A DNA stretch of 64,000 nt from Notamacropus eugenii (taxonomy: Eukaryota > Chordata > Mammalia > Diprotodontia > Macropodidae): positions 189,997,522 to 190,061,521 of the forward strand of contig NC_092875.1 of NCBI RefSeq assembly GCF_028372415.1, written 5' to 3'. Positions 1 to 11,580 of this stretch are shown piece after piece. The translations under genes and the position numbers were made by a program. Numbering within the stretch: the stretch's first letter is position 1; every line of letters begins with the position of its first letter. Below the pieces are notes generated by a model, which searched no databases, had not been told where the DNA came from, and saw only the letters and a program-made list of their open reading frames with translations.

Positions 1-125
1 TATTTGGGGAAAAGAGCATGTACAGACAAGGACACATTATAAATATTATGTACAGATGATAATTTACAAGTATAAACAAAAATTTGTAAATAAAAATTTT
101 CAAATCCATATCATCTAATTACTAA

Positions 126-560
126 TCATAAGATCATAGATTTCAAGCTGGAAGGGACCAGGCAATCCGTTCTAGAATTTTGACAAATATGTACATCAAA
201 CTCATCAGGAACTTTTCTCATTCTCCATGACATCTCAGATATTAATGACCATGCTCTATGATCACATCTGAGAGTTTCTTAGTACTACAAGATGTAATTC
301 ATCTGAGTCAGGTGATTTGAATACATTTAAAGCGACTCAAAGGATCATAGGATTTAGAGCTAAAAGGAACTTAGAACTCCTCCCCTCTTTTTCACAAAAA
401 AAAAAAAAATTAAACCTTATTGAACCCTCTTTTGAAAAGTACAAGTATTCAAATATATAAAGGGGATAAAAATTAAAAAATGTTTTTTTAAAAAAGAATA
501 CTCCCCCTAAGAGTCCTCCATTTTGCAGATGAGGAAACTGAGGAACATAAAGATAAAATG
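126..560 (-). repeat. Two degraded MIR-like SINE fragments
   Basis: Reading on the + strand, the segments starting near 126 and 349 begin with a form of ATCATAGATTT-AGCTGGAAGGGA, and the second ends with TTTTGCAGATGAGGAAACTG near 522-541. This is the antisense layout of a common mammalian SINE. An A-rich insertion of about 100 bp separates the two ends of the second copy. Confidence 0.5.
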
Positions 561-969
561 ACTAGCTAAATCTCACACATATTTTCTTTTACTATTTCCT
601 TGCCAACATTGAGCTTTACTAGCTTGTGATCCATATTTTCCTATACTTTCCAATTTAAAGACAAGTTTCCATAACAGAGAAAACTGGAACAAAGCAGAAG
701 TTGAGTAATTGGATTTTTCTCTCTGTCATCTGTTAACATTACCCATCCACCAAAGTGGGTAGATCCCTTTCTTGTTCATCTTCTTATTCTGAAGATAATC
801 TAGATATAAAATAAGTCCTCTAAATTGACCTTACCACTCACTCTCCCTCCTCTACCCTATGTAACTTATTTTGCACTTTAGCGTCTCTGACATTATCAGA
901 ACTAACCTGTGGCAGTCTTTGATATTTGACTTGTTTATGTGCCCTTTCCTTTCTATTTCCATGGAGTCA

Positions 970-1140
970 TTAATTGTTAGATCTAGAAGGAGCATTAGAA
1001 ACAATTTAGTCCAGTTCTCTCCCCCATTTTATAGGTGAGCAAAGTGAAGCCCAGAGAAATTGATTGATTTGTTTAAGGTAGTTATTACACAAAGGTAATT
1101 ATTGGCAAAATGGGGATTCAAGTCTACCAGTCCTTAATCC
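970..1140 (-). repeat. MIR-like SINE
   Basis: The segment has the antisense SINE layout: a GATCTAGAAGGAGCATTAGA head, then CCCCATTTTATAGGTGAGCAAAG and a diverged tail. It belongs to the same family as the copy at 7927-8135. Confidence 0.55.
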
Positions 1141-2425
1141 ATTGTTTTTTATCATCTCAGCTATTCATTTATTTTACCATTTCCTTAAATCAACATTCCT
1201 GGAATCAAATGGAAATTCTGAAAATTTAGTTAATAGAGCTATAAAATTTGGAACATCTGATTTACATGGCAGAAAAGCTGCTTATTCACACAATTTTCTC
1301 ACCCCATACCACACAAATGCTGATCAGATACTATTCTCAGTTCTGTCATCTCGCAGATTATGCCAGCTTGAGAGTTAGTTTGGAGAAATGAGAAAAGAGA
1401 TCCAAAAATTTCATTCACATGTTCACAGTTCTCCAAAAGTCAAGTCCTATTCAAATCTAAGCTCAGTGATGGACTTCTTGGGGAGGGATATGCTCAATAG
1501 CCTGCCACAGATTTACATCCACTCAGGCACAGAGCTATTGGTCAATGACCCTAATTATGCAGTTCAGCACATCATTGGACTCATAAATATAAGCAAAATG
1601 ACCTAAGTGTTCTGTAATACTTGTAAATAACAGCAAAAATAACAATGAGATTGATTTTAAAATCACTTCTTATTACTGAAACCTTAAAAAGGGTGTAGAG
1701 AAGAGCAAGGCACAGAGGAAATCATTGATTGAGCTCATTTGTGATTACTATTTGTGAGACTGCTGGTTCCCTTTACTTAAGCTAGTGGTGCCTTTGCTCT
1801 ACAGACAAATTCCTATGTTGGCAGCTGAAAAGGTCACTGAGAAAAATCAAGAAAGGATTAAAAGTGTACCCAGACTGATGTCTTACCACTATTCTCCCAA
1901 ACAGGAAGAGGAAAAAATGGGCATAATATTTCACTGACCTTCATAACATCCCTACGGGGTAGATAAGATACCTAATAATTATGCCTCTGTCACTCATATT
2001 TTGTGAAAAGCAATTATATTACTCTACAAAATATGAAGTCTGAGGAAGGATAGAATTTAAATTAATCTCATTTTTTTAAACAATTACAAAATATAAGATG
2101 AGGATGAATCATTCTGAACACTAATACTAGTATTACTAGTAATACTGAACACTGATATAGTCTAATGTAATACTATTTTCCAGACAAGAGGCCTAGCCAA
2201 GACCTAACCAATTAGTTGGTGTCAATATTTTCTAATTTGTTGATTTATATTGTCCAAAAATAGACAGCCTTAGATTTCTATTGCTGTTCACTTAAAATAA
2301 TTTGCTTTGGATGCCTGAGTATAAGGATGACTGACTGGAAAAATATTTCTTATTCTGGAGTTTTCCATTTAATACCTTGGATTGCCAGGTGATCATAGGT
2401 CAGTAAATTATTTTGCTTTCTATAT
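1141..2425. other. Intergenic, apparently single-copy, no gene seen
   Basis: I see no repeat head or tail, splice-bounded coding sequence or RNA gene here. Short open frames around 1142-1606 have no family resemblance. A small palindromic stretch of CTAATACTAGTATTACTAGT type lies near 2120-2140. Confidence 0.4.
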
Positions 2426-2427
2426 TA

Positions 2428-2660
2428 ATTATGAATGAATGAAAAAATATTCATTAAATACATATCTATATTCCAGGTACTGAGCTAGGCACTAAGGATA
2501 GAAATATAAAATTGATCAGTGTCTGTCCACAGAGAGCTTACATTCTAATTGGAGTAGACAGACGTATAGGGAAATTAATGACCAGGGAAAAGAGTATGGG
2601 ACTGAATATTCACAAGGATGATGAGTGAAGCCTTTAATTGTCATACACTTACCTGAAGTA
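2428..2660 (-). repeat. L2 LINE 3' fragment
   Basis: On the + strand it reads like the reverse complement of an L2 3' end: GAATGAATGAAAAAATATTC, then GGTACTGAGCTAGGCACTAA, then GAGCTTACATTCTAATTGGA. Similarity fades after about 2600. Confidence 0.65.
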
Positions 2661-3417
2661 ATGGTAGTATTCCATTTGATTACTGGAGATGGAAATCAGA
2701 GGGGAAGAAGAAGAGGGGGTGCTTGTTTGCAGATTTACTGAATGGCAAAAGATGTCCGGTGGCAAGATGTGATGTGAAGGCTGGATAGATATAGCAGACT
2801 AGTGAATTTTGAATTCACTCACCAGTCAGAGCAGGTTAGCACCAAGGACATAAGGTACGATTTTATAAAGGTCAGGTCTGAAAGGCATTATTCCTGGTAA
2901 GGAGACATGGGGCTGTGGTAGGGCAAATGGCAAGGTACTCGAGTGGTTGCTATAGGGAATGTGAAGCATGGTGTGGGGTTGGCTTCATCTGTTATATTTA
3001 CTTCCTATTTTGTACCATAAAAAATTTCCCAGCCATTCTTTTGCTGAGATATATAGGTATGTACACACATGTAAATGTATATGTGTATACATGTAAACAA
3101 ATGTGTAAACATCTATTCTTTGATAGCTCTAATCTTTAAGAATATTTTCCCTTATATCAAGCCCAACTAACATACCTGGTGCTCATATGTTTAATAGTTT
3201 CCCAGAACTCTGGCCCATTATAAGATGGTCTTTATAAGAAGCCTTAGCTGGTGCAATTTACCCTTTTAGAAGAAATATTAGCTGTTGTTTCTGATCTTGT
3301 ACCAGTTTTGGCAACCAACTAGACTGGTTGACCGTGTGTTTTCCTAGCATTAAATGCATTTCCTTGCATTAAAAAAAGACAACAAGGAAATAGGACTATT
3401 TAACTCAGTCTAGCTGT
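2661..3417. other. Intergenic, nothing identified
   Basis: AT-rich DNA with a TATGTACACA-type low-complexity patch around 3050-3110. No supported gene or named repeat. Confidence 0.35.
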
Positions 3418-3796
3418 TAACATTTAAGAAACATCTCCTATGCACTAGGCAGAGTGCCATGCACTGGAGATACAAAAACAAAATAGAAAGAATTCTTTCC
3501 ATCAAGAAGTTTATGTTCTATCAAGAGAAATATGAATACCTATAAGTGAATGTAAAATATGTAAAGTAAACATAAGGTACTGTCATTAGCAGTTAGGGGG
3601 ATCAGGAAAAACCTCAATGGTACTTGAGCTGAGTTTTGAAAGGAAACTAGGGATTCTAGGAGATGGAAGGGAGGAGAGAAAATATTCCAGGGATGAGGTA
3701 TAGCTTGCAAAAAGTAACAGATACTAGAAGATGGAATGGAATTGGTAAGAAATAGCAAGAAGATTGTTTGATGGAAATAGAGAGTATTTGAAAGAT

Positions 3797-4046
3797 TTGT
3801 TGTTATTGAGTTATTTCATTCGTGTCTGACTCTTTGTGTTCCCATTTGGGGTTTTCTTGGCTGGGATACTGGAATGATTTGCCATTTCCTTCTCCAGCTC
3901 ATTTTACAGAGGAGGAAATTGAGGCAAACAGTATTAATTGACTTATCAAGGGTCACACAGCTAGTTAGTGTTTGAGGTTGGATTTTAACTCAGGTCTTCC
4001 TGACTCTAGTCCCAGAGCTCTATCTACTTTGCCATCTACCTGCCCT
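3797..4046 (-). repeat. Marsupial-type tRNA-derived SINE, near full length, inserted in L2
   Basis: The reverse complement begins with a form of GGCAGGTAGATGGCAAAGTA and ends in the CGAATGAAATAACTCAATAA region. The body holds CTCCAGCTCATTTTACAGAG and GTCACACAGCTAGTTAG. The same long family recurs at 20068-20325, 30910-31144, 40290-40510 and 62900-63165. Confidence 0.75.
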
Positions 4047-4611
4047 GTATATGAAAGGAGGTGATATCTAATGAGCTTGGAAAGGAAGGTTGGAACCAGA
4101 TTGTGAAGAGTTTTAAATAGCAAGAAAGCTCATTTTTATTCAGTGTTAGACTGCAGGTAATAAAGGGTCAGTAGAGTTTATATTGCAGGAGAATGACATG
4201 ATCATACCTATGCTTAGGAATATCATTTTGGCATTTGTATGAATGACAGATGAGAGAGGAGACTTAAGGCAGGGAGACTAGTTAGGAAGGTACTTTGGTA
4301 GTACAGACTAGAGGTGATAAGGGCCTGAACTAGAGTGAATAAAAGCAGGCAGTCATGAGAACATGGTGGAAGTAGAATCAAAAAGACTTGACAATCCACA
4401 GGATATGATGGTTGGAGACTATAAAGTTGAGTATATCTCTGAGGTTTGGAGCCTGGGTGACAAGAAGGATGGATGATGCTACCATCTACAACAGTGAAGT
4501 TGAAAGAGGGGTATATTTGAACAGGGAGGGGTAGAGGGAAGGTAATGAATTTTTCTTGGGGCATATTAAGTTTTAGGTGCTTATAGGGTATCCAGTTAAA
4601 AATTTCCAATA

Positions 4612-4882
4612 GCTAGTAATAATAAAAGTTAGTATTTATATAGCATTCTGAGATTTACAAAGCACTTTGCATTTTGTCAGTTAACCCTCACAAGAGTCCT
4701 ATGAGGCAGGTGCTATTATTACCCCCTTTTTATTATCACCTTTTTACACATGAAGAAACTGAGGCTAAAAGAGGTTAAGGGACTTGCCCAGGATCACAGT
4801 AAGTATCGAAGACAAGTTTTGAACTCAGGTATTCCTGATATCAAATCCAGCAGTCTATCCCTTGTGCCACATAGCCACCAAT
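4612..4882 (-). repeat. MIR-like SINE inserted in L2
   Basis: Antisense MIR layout: ATAGCATTCTGAGATTTACA, then GAAGAAACTGAGGCTAAAAG, then GGGACTTGCCCAGGATCACA, ending near ACATAGCCACC. L2 sequence resumes on the right. Confidence 0.75.
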
Positions 4883-5231
4883 GGGCAATAGGGTGTTGGT
4901 GACATAGGATTGGAATTCAGTAGAGAGAATAGGGTTGTATATAAAGATATGAAAGTCATCTACATGGAAATGGTCTTTGAATCAATGACTTGATGAATTC
5001 ACCAAGATAGAAAATGTAGAGAAAGAAAAAGAGAAGCCACAGGACAGAGTATTACAGGTTACATCCACAATTAGAGGGGAACACAGATTATAAGTGCGAG
5101 TAAAAGTGACTAAGAAGGAATAGTTGGACAAGTAGGAGAAGAATCAAGGGAAAGCACCAATGAAAGAACTGATAATGAAACTTCAGGTACTGTGGTGCTC
5201 AAGTAAAGGAAATACTCTGAAGCAGAGAGTC

Positions 5232-5960
5232 CATTAGTAGGCATTTGTTTATTAAGTGCTTATTATGTTCTAGGCACTGTGCTGAGCCCTTTTGGATATA
5301 AAAAAATGGGATACATGATCCCTACCGTGAAGGAGCTCTTGTTCTAATGAAAGAGGCAACATGCAAATAACTAGGCACATGCATGACTTATACAATGGAA
5401 GTGGAAGGTTGTCTTAGAGGGAAAATTCTGTGGCGAAGGCAGAGATCAAATAAGTATTCCTGCACAAAGTAGGATTTGAGTTGAATCCTGGAGGAAGCTA
5501 GGGAAGTCAGGGGTCAGAGATGAAGAACAATATTCCAAGCATGGAAGAAAGTCAGTGAAAATGCATAGAGTTGAGAGATGACAGAAAAGCAAGGAGACCA
5601 ACTGAATCATAGAGGGCATGGAGAGAAGTCATGTGTAAGAATACTAGAAAGGAAGAAAGGGATTAGGTTTTGAAGAGCTTATAATACTAAACAGAGCATT
5701 TTATATTTGATCTTGAGGTTATTAGGGAAACAGTGTAGTTTATTAAGTAGAGAGGTGACATGGTTAGATCTGAATTTTAGTACTATCACTATGGAAACTA
5801 AGAAGAGGATGGATTGGAGTTTGGAGAGACAGGAAAACAAAGCAGTCCAGGTTAGAGACAACGAAGACCTATAAAATGATATCGACACATAAGAGAAATG
5901 CTATGAAGATAAAATGAGAAGATCTGACAATAGATTGATTATGTGGGGAAGAGTTTTCTC
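5232..5960 (-). repeat. L2 LINE copy
   Basis: The + strand reads TTGTTTATTAAGTGCTTATT, then CTAGGCACTGTGCTGAGC, then GGAGCTCTTGTTCTAATG, the reverse complement of an L2 3' end. It continues through the GAGGTGACATGGTTAGATCT-type stretch typical of the internal part. Confidence 0.75.
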
Positions 5961-6004
5961 ATCAGATCACGGCTGCATACCAGTAACTCAGTATATATAT
6001 ATTA

Positions 6005-6262
6005 ATTAACTCATTCATTCAAGAAAACACATATTGAGTGCCAACTTTGTACATGGTATTTTGATGAAAACTGTAAGGAATACAAAACTGGATGAGACAG
6101 TTCCTGTCCTCAAATGGCTTACAATGTAATTGTGGATACAAGATCTGTACAAATAATTATAATTCAAAGTATCGTACCTAAGAAAGATGCAAACAGAGCA
6201 TGATTGAAGTTCAGGAGATGGTAAGATTGTTTTCACCTTGTATGTTTAGGGAAGACCTAGAA
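6005..6262 (-). repeat. L2 LINE 3' fragment
   Basis: Antisense L2 end: TCATTCATTCAAGAAAACAC, then GAGTGCCAACTTTGTACATG, then TTCCTGTCCTCAAATGGCTT. It is cut off on the right by the L1 that starts near 6271. Confidence 0.65.
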
Positions 6263-6270
6263 GGTAAGGT

Positions 6271-6770
6271 AGCCTTTTTTTCATTTATAATTTTTTTCTA
6301 ATTAGCAAGCATTTTTTCCCCTCTCCCTTCTACTACTCTCTCTGTTGGGAAAAAGACAATAAAAGGAAAAAAAAACTTTTTTTAACGAATACACATAATA
6401 AAGGAAAACAAATTTCCACATTGTCCATATCCAAAAATATATACCTCATTCGGTCATCTTGAGTCTATCACCACCCCATTAGGAAATGAGCAGCATCATG
6501 ATTGGTCATTGCATTGATCAGAATTCTTAAGACGTTCAATTTAATTTGTTTATAATAACTACAATAAATGTTATTGTAAAAATTGTTCTCCTGCTCATTT
6601 CATTCTGTATCACTTCATACAAATCTTCCTGGGTTTCTCTGAAACTGTTCCTTTCATCATTTCTAATTGTACAATAGTATTCCATTACTTTCCTATCCTA
6701 TAATTTGTTCGGTCATTCCTAATTGAAGGTCCCTCCCTTAGTTCTCTTACTACAAAAGGAAATATGTATA
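6271..6770 (-). repeat. L1 LINE 3' end
   Basis: It begins with a T-rich tract, the reverse of an A tail, followed by CCACATTGTCCATATCCAAA, then TGTACAATAGTATTCCATTA and TTGTTCGGTCATTCCTAATT. This is the antisense of an L1 3' region. The same segments occur in the L1 at 16640-18065. Confidence 0.7.
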
Positions 6771-6776
6771 GATGAG

Positions 6777-6802
6777 ATAGACAGACAGACAGACAGACAG
6801 AC
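6777..6802. repeat. (GACA)n microsatellite
   Basis: About six copies of a GACA unit directly after the L1 fragment. Confidence 0.95.
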
Positions 6803-7459
6803 TTTATCATTTGATTTGTTTAAGCAAGACTCCTTAAAGGGCTTGTATCTGAATGGCTTTTAGGATATACATATGATTTTGATAGGTTAACATGTGGGAT
6901 ACATATATTTCAAGAAGAAAAAAAATGATGTGAGCAGGCAAGACAGGACAAGCTAATTAATCACCCTTAATTATCTGGGATTTTTCTTACATTATATGAA
7001 TTTGAGAAATTCTAACTCAACCCTTCCTTTCTTGTAGAACCACCTTAGAGTGTGATTATTTTGAGTTTCTTTTATTTGTCAGGTTTACTCTTCCCTGCTA
7101 AGTTTGCTCAGTAGGAGTGGGATATCTCTTTTTTATTCCTGTATTGATTCTAAATGACACACAGATGTAGCTGCTTTACTTGTCTGCCTAGATCTAATCT
7201 TCTATTAACTACTAATAAAGTTACCTTTGTTAATTTTATATTGTGGTAAATGAGAAAAATCCACCTTTAGGTTTGTCTCAATTTCTTATTCACTATGGGG
7301 AGACAAGTTGTAGTTTGCTATCTTTACCCTCTTCCTACCCACCAGAAGTTCAGAAAAGACCATCAGTGAGTTCTTAGGGCCTGAAGGAGGGAAGTTGGCA
7401 GATTCCATACTAATATTCTACTTTGCCCCCACAGAACTGCTCCTATTACAAGCAAACTC
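6803..7459. other. Intergenic, nothing identified
   Basis: AT-rich sequence without a recognisable repeat family or coding potential. Confidence 0.35.
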
Positions 7460-7630
7460 CCTAATATCATTCATTTTAAAACAATCCAATTCAGTGCATT
7501 CCAATAAGCACATACTGAGTTCATATTATGAGCAAGGAACTTTGCTGAGTTCTAGGAATACAAAGACAAAAAGAAAAGTAGTCCTCAAGAAGCTTACATT
7601 CCACCTTCCTAACTCTTCATTGAACTAAAA
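7460..7630 (-). repeat. L2 LINE 3' fragment
   Basis: Reads CATTCCAATAAGCACATACT, then GCTGAGTTCTAGGAATACAA, then CAAGAAGCTTACATTCCACC, which is antisense L2 terminal sequence. Confidence 0.65.
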
Positions 7631-7926
7631 CTTGGCTTTATTGATGAAAGCAATTCTTTTAATACTTTTCCCAGTGGGACTTACTGTTAATTCTCACTCC
7701 TAGCTCATGAACTGAGGAATGGTTTGTAATGCTCATTGTTTCCCATGACCACTTCCAGACAATTGTTTCCTTCCCATCACTCAATAAACTCTATTTTGAA
7801 GTTCACACACAAACCATTTATATCACATAAGCCCCATGTGCTGTCATCATCTCTTGACCTTCAGAACACTTTCCTATCTTTCTTAACAACTGTTGCACTT
7901 GGTTTGGTTTTTCTCTCCACACTGTC

Positions 7927-8135
7927 ATAGGATCATAAATTTAGAGCTGGAAGAGATCTTAGAAATCCATTAATCCAATTCCTTTATTGCGTAGATGAGG
8001 ATATTAAGGTCCAGATGGGTTAAGTACATTTCCTGGAATCACAAAGGCAGAAAGTGTCAAAGATGGGATTCAAATTCAAATTCTTTGATTCTGAATCTAG
8101 TGCTCTTTCCACTGAACCACACTAGCTGTGCCTCC
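7927..8135 (-). repeat. MIR-like SINE
   Basis: ATAGGATCATAAATTTAGAG, then GCTGGAAGAGATCTTAGAAA at the left and CTAGTGCTCTTTCCACTGAA near the right edge. This is a complete but diverged antisense copy. Confidence 0.7.
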
Positions 8136-8530
8136 AGCCATGATCCTTCAAATGACCACTGATGACTTTTAATACCTTGATTCCCACACTTCAATTTCTT
8201 CAACATCATTTACCTCTATTTCTTTTCCACTTAACCAGTCATTTGTCTGATGATACCTCGGACTTCACAATCATTTGAAAGGGCTCTACCTACAAGACCT
8301 TCAGCTCTAAAATTCTTTGTATATCAACCACTTCTTCACCTTCCATTTCTCTCACTCCCTCAGTCATATGAAACTTCATCTTCACCTTCAGGTCCTTAAC
8401 ACCTCCCTTTTCCCTTTTCTCCCATTAATCTTTTGACTTTGTTTGCCTTGATACCCACCTTGAATCCCATGGTCAACTATTTCAGGAATATGTCACTATC
8501 ACCCTAGAGTCCCTCACATCTTTAATTTGT
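8136..8530 (+). repeat. Possible LINE-derived, pyrimidine-rich remnant
   Basis: CT-rich sequence with the texture of a plus-strand LINE body (ACCTTCCATTTCTCTCACTC and similar). No terminal sequence is present, so the family is uncertain. Confidence 0.35.
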
Positions 8531-8577
8531 CCTCACACCAATGTAGAAATTTACATTAGTATGTGAAAATATTTTCA

Positions 8578-8656
8578 CCAAAATTTTAGTGAAATTTTGT
8601 AAATTTTGTAAATTTTTCAATTTTAGTAAATTTTGTAAAATTATACACAATTTTAG
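8578..8656. repeat. AT-rich tandem repeat of an ATTTTGTAAA-type unit
   Basis: Several imperfect copies of an ATTTTAGTAAA/ATTTTGTAAA unit in a row, just left of a DNA-transposon copy. Confidence 0.75.
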
Positions 8657-8714
8657 AAACACAAAATAGAATTATGACAATGATAATATGCACTTTGCAT
8701 ACCTGTCTTTTGAC

Positions 8715-9051
8715 CAGTAATTCAAACAGAAATGGGGCAATTCAACTCTACATAAGGATTCTTGAAGTCCACATATTGACTTAGAGAACTACATATTAAT
8801 ATGATCTAGATCTTATTATTTATTATATTTATAACTGTTATATTACAATATAATTATATGTTATATTATTGTTGTATATAATATATAATTATCCTATTAT
8901 ATGATTATTTCTTTATATATTATTATATTTATTATATTTTACATTTAATTATATATTAGAAATATATAATTATATTTTAATTTGGTTCAGGTAGCACTCA
9001 GGAGTGTGGTGGGCCATATGTGGTCTATAGGATGCATATTTGAGATCTCTG
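8715..9051. mobile_element. Non-autonomous hAT-like DNA transposon with expanded AT core
   Basis: The left end CAGTAATTCAAAC and the right end GATGCATATTTGAGATCTCTG are diverged inverted repeats, related to the GTGTCAAACTCA and TGAGTTTGACA ends of sister copies at 48113 and 63802. The flanks CTTTTGAC (8707-8714) and TTTTAGAC (9052-9059) look like a mutated 8-bp target duplication, the size made by hAT transposases. The centre (about 8820-8980) is almost pure A/T and makes this copy longer than its relatives. Confidence 0.65.
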
Positions 9052-9560
9052 TTTTAGACCACTGTTTCCCCAAAATAGAGGACTAGGAGGGACTCTAAGG
9101 AGGACATGGTATAACCCAAGGTGTGTATGATCAATCAACTAGAGGGAAGAAAGATGGGTCACATCCAATCTGCCCCATAATAGTCAATAATGAGATTTGT
9201 CTTCAACACAACCACACCCAATTCTTCACCTATTATCACCTAATATGTCCCCATTACTCCCATTTCTAACTGTGTGTAAGTTCCCTTCTCCTTTGGGGTT
9301 GGCACCTCAGGGGTGTTATATAACATCATCCAAGCAGTGCACATAAGAGCAGGCATGCTGGCGCCATTGTTAAAATCTCCTTCTCTCAGTATAGCTCCAC
9401 CACCAAAATCACCTAACAGCTGTAGCAGTCACCAATCAAAAAGCAGGCTCTACACTCAGAGTGACTAGTGAAAAAAAACTCCCCACCTTTTCATTGTGGG
9501 TGGGATAGAGTGAGGTACCAGGTATATGAAAGCACGGGTGTGTTACAATCTATACAGATT
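9052..9560. other. Intergenic, nothing identified
   Basis: No recognised repeat head or tail and no coding match. Confidence 0.35.
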
Positions 9561-10140
9561 GCATTATGTTGTCATTGACCCTAATGCACTTCTCTTCTAA
9601 AACTCTCTATTTCTTTCAAGGGCACTATCATCCTCCCATTCACCATGCTTGGAAATATCTATGCCATCCTTTACTCTTCAGTTTCATCCTTCCCACGTAT
9701 CCAGCCAGCTGCCTAAACATGCTGTTTCTGTCCACAGCATTTCTTTAATCTGTCCCTTTTTCTCCACTTGGCCACCACCCCGGTTAAGGCCCTCATCTGA
9801 ATTCTTCCTTCACTATTGGAATGACCTCCTAACTGGTCTCCCTGCTTTAAGTCTCTCACCACTCCAGGCTGTCCTCTACATACCTTCCAAGATGATTTTC
9901 CCAAAGAGTAGATCTAATCACATCATATTCACACACAGAGAGACTCAATAAATTCATGGGCTGCCCTTTTGACTCTGTGACCAAATATAAACTTCTCTGT
10001 TTGGAATTTAAAGTCCTTCACAACTTTGCCTTAATCCAGTTTTCCAGTCCTGTTATTTATTACTCCCCATTCTGCAGTCTCCTGTTCAATCAGACTGGCT
10101 TCTTGCTATCCCACACACTCTGGCAAAAACACAAATAAAA
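9561..10140 (+). repeat. L2 LINE copy, plus strand
   Basis: Contains L2 landmarks in order: CCTCCTAACTGGTCTCCCTG, then CCACTCCAGGCTGTCCTCTA, then TCTAATCACATCATATTCAC, then TTTAAAGTCCTTCACAACTT. Open frames at 9566-10138 lie in this element. Confidence 0.7.
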
Positions 10141-10646
10141 TATCCAAACATGAATAGGAAATTAACATATGATACCATCCATTAAGCAAAACCACATAAA
10201 GAAAGAGAAATTGATTTATACCAAAAGCTTTCTGCTGAGTTAAAATCAGAGACAATCCACTTTGGCTTGTTGTTTTTTCGTGTTTGTGTAGGGTGAAAAA
10301 CTACAATAGAGAGAAAGACGATTCTGGTCAAATCCTTATTATGCCCACTGACAGATTTCTGTATTGTGTATCTTTCAATAAAAAAAAAAAACCTAAAAAA
10401 GAAATTCACCTGATTAGCTAGTTTCATGGATTAAATTAATGGAATAATTAATTACTAACATAATTATTATTTACAGGTTTATCTTATACCCTAGTATATG
10501 TATGCAGCCTTTTTAAAAACAACAATGAAACATGCCAGTAGTGGTGATATGGTCCTGTATCAATCCCTGCTACTGAGCTGACCTGGTGGATTCCTTGAGT
10601 TCAGGAATTCTGAGCTAAAGTAGGGAGATAAAGAAGGAAAGAAGGC
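10141..10646. other. Intergenic, nothing identified
   Basis: AT-rich single-copy-looking DNA leading into the large microsatellite; an A-run is present near 10380. Confidence 0.35.
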
Positions 10647-10647
10647 A

Positions 10648-10716
<69 letters not shown>

Positions 10717-10972
10717 GAAGGAAGGAAGGAAGGAAGGAAGGAAGGAAGGAAGGAAGGAAGGAAGGAAGGAAGGAAGGAAGGAAGGAAGGAAGGAAGGAAG
10801 GAAGGAAGAAAGGAAGGAAGGAAGGAAGGAAGGAAGGAAGGAAGGAAGGAAGGAAGGAAGGAAGGAAGGAAGGAAAGGAAGGAAGGAAGGAAGGAAGGAA
10901 GGAAGAAAGGAAGGAAGGAAGGAAGGAAGGAAGGAAGGAAGGAAGGAAGGAAGGAAGGAAGGAAGGAAGGAA

Positions 10973-11057
<85 letters not shown>

Positions 11058-11129
11058 GAAGGAAGGAAGGAAGGAAGGAAGGAAGGAAGGAAGGAAGGAA
11101 GGAAGGAAGGAAGGAAGAAAAAGAAAAGA
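10647..11129 (+). repeat. Long polypurine microsatellite of GAAA and GGAA units
   Basis: About 483 nt of uninterrupted A/G on the + strand, arranged in blocks: GAAA, then GGAA with occasional GAAA interruptions, then GAAA, then GGAA. The minus strand gives long frames made only of F, L, P and S, which are artefacts. The exact length is likely to vary between individuals, and an assembly could collapse it. Confidence 0.97.
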
Positions 11130-11580
11130 TGGTCATTTGATTGTCTCTCATAAATCAAAGACCCTTCATGGAAACCTCGCAAAGCTTACATGCCCTTGGA
11201 AGAGTAAGTGTCCTCCATAGGTGGCAATGAACTCTGGCTAATAATTATGAGAGAGTGAATATTATAAGGAGAACTGGGTTTATTCTAATGAGGGACTAAG
11301 AAGCATGACTGACCACTCAGTCTTGGACAAAGAGACTTATCTCTACCCAGACCACTTCCTGTCTAAGGCAATCTAGAGCAAAGAGGGAAGTCACTTCCAT
11401 CCAGACCTGTCTGACTAAAACATAACATGCCTGAATTCACCACTTCCCCTAGACTAGAATTTCTTTATCTTTTGATCAGATCTAAGTTTCTCCAGTTGAA
11501 GGTATCTTGGCCAATATTTCATCTTATCATCAACCCTGCCTTTCAAAGGCTGGATGGATAATCTATGGGAGCTGATTTCT
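11130..11580. other. Intergenic, nothing identified
   Basis: No recognised repeat or coding match. Confidence 0.35.

Larger units (their letters stand above)
3418..5210 (-). repeat. Long L2 LINE copy interrupted by two SINEs
   Basis: Three blocks read as consecutive parts of one reverse-complement L2: 3418-3796 (starting with the ATTTAAGAAACATCTCCTAT terminal part), 4047-4611 and 4883-5210. Between them lie SINEs at 3797-4046 and 4612-4882. The order of the L2 blocks is uninterrupted apart from the insertions, so both SINEs are younger than the L2. Open frames on the minus strand at 3540-3758 and 4223-4609 lie in this L2 and are not genes. Confidence 0.75.

Noticed and set aside
4223..4609. 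A 128-aa minus-strand open frame
   Set aside because: It lies in an antisense L2 remnant and does not continue as a LINE protein.
10601..11182. Two long minus-strand open frames (193 and 178 aa) made of F, L, P and S
   Set aside because: They are translations of the GAAA/GGAA microsatellite, and a stop-free frame is inevitable there.
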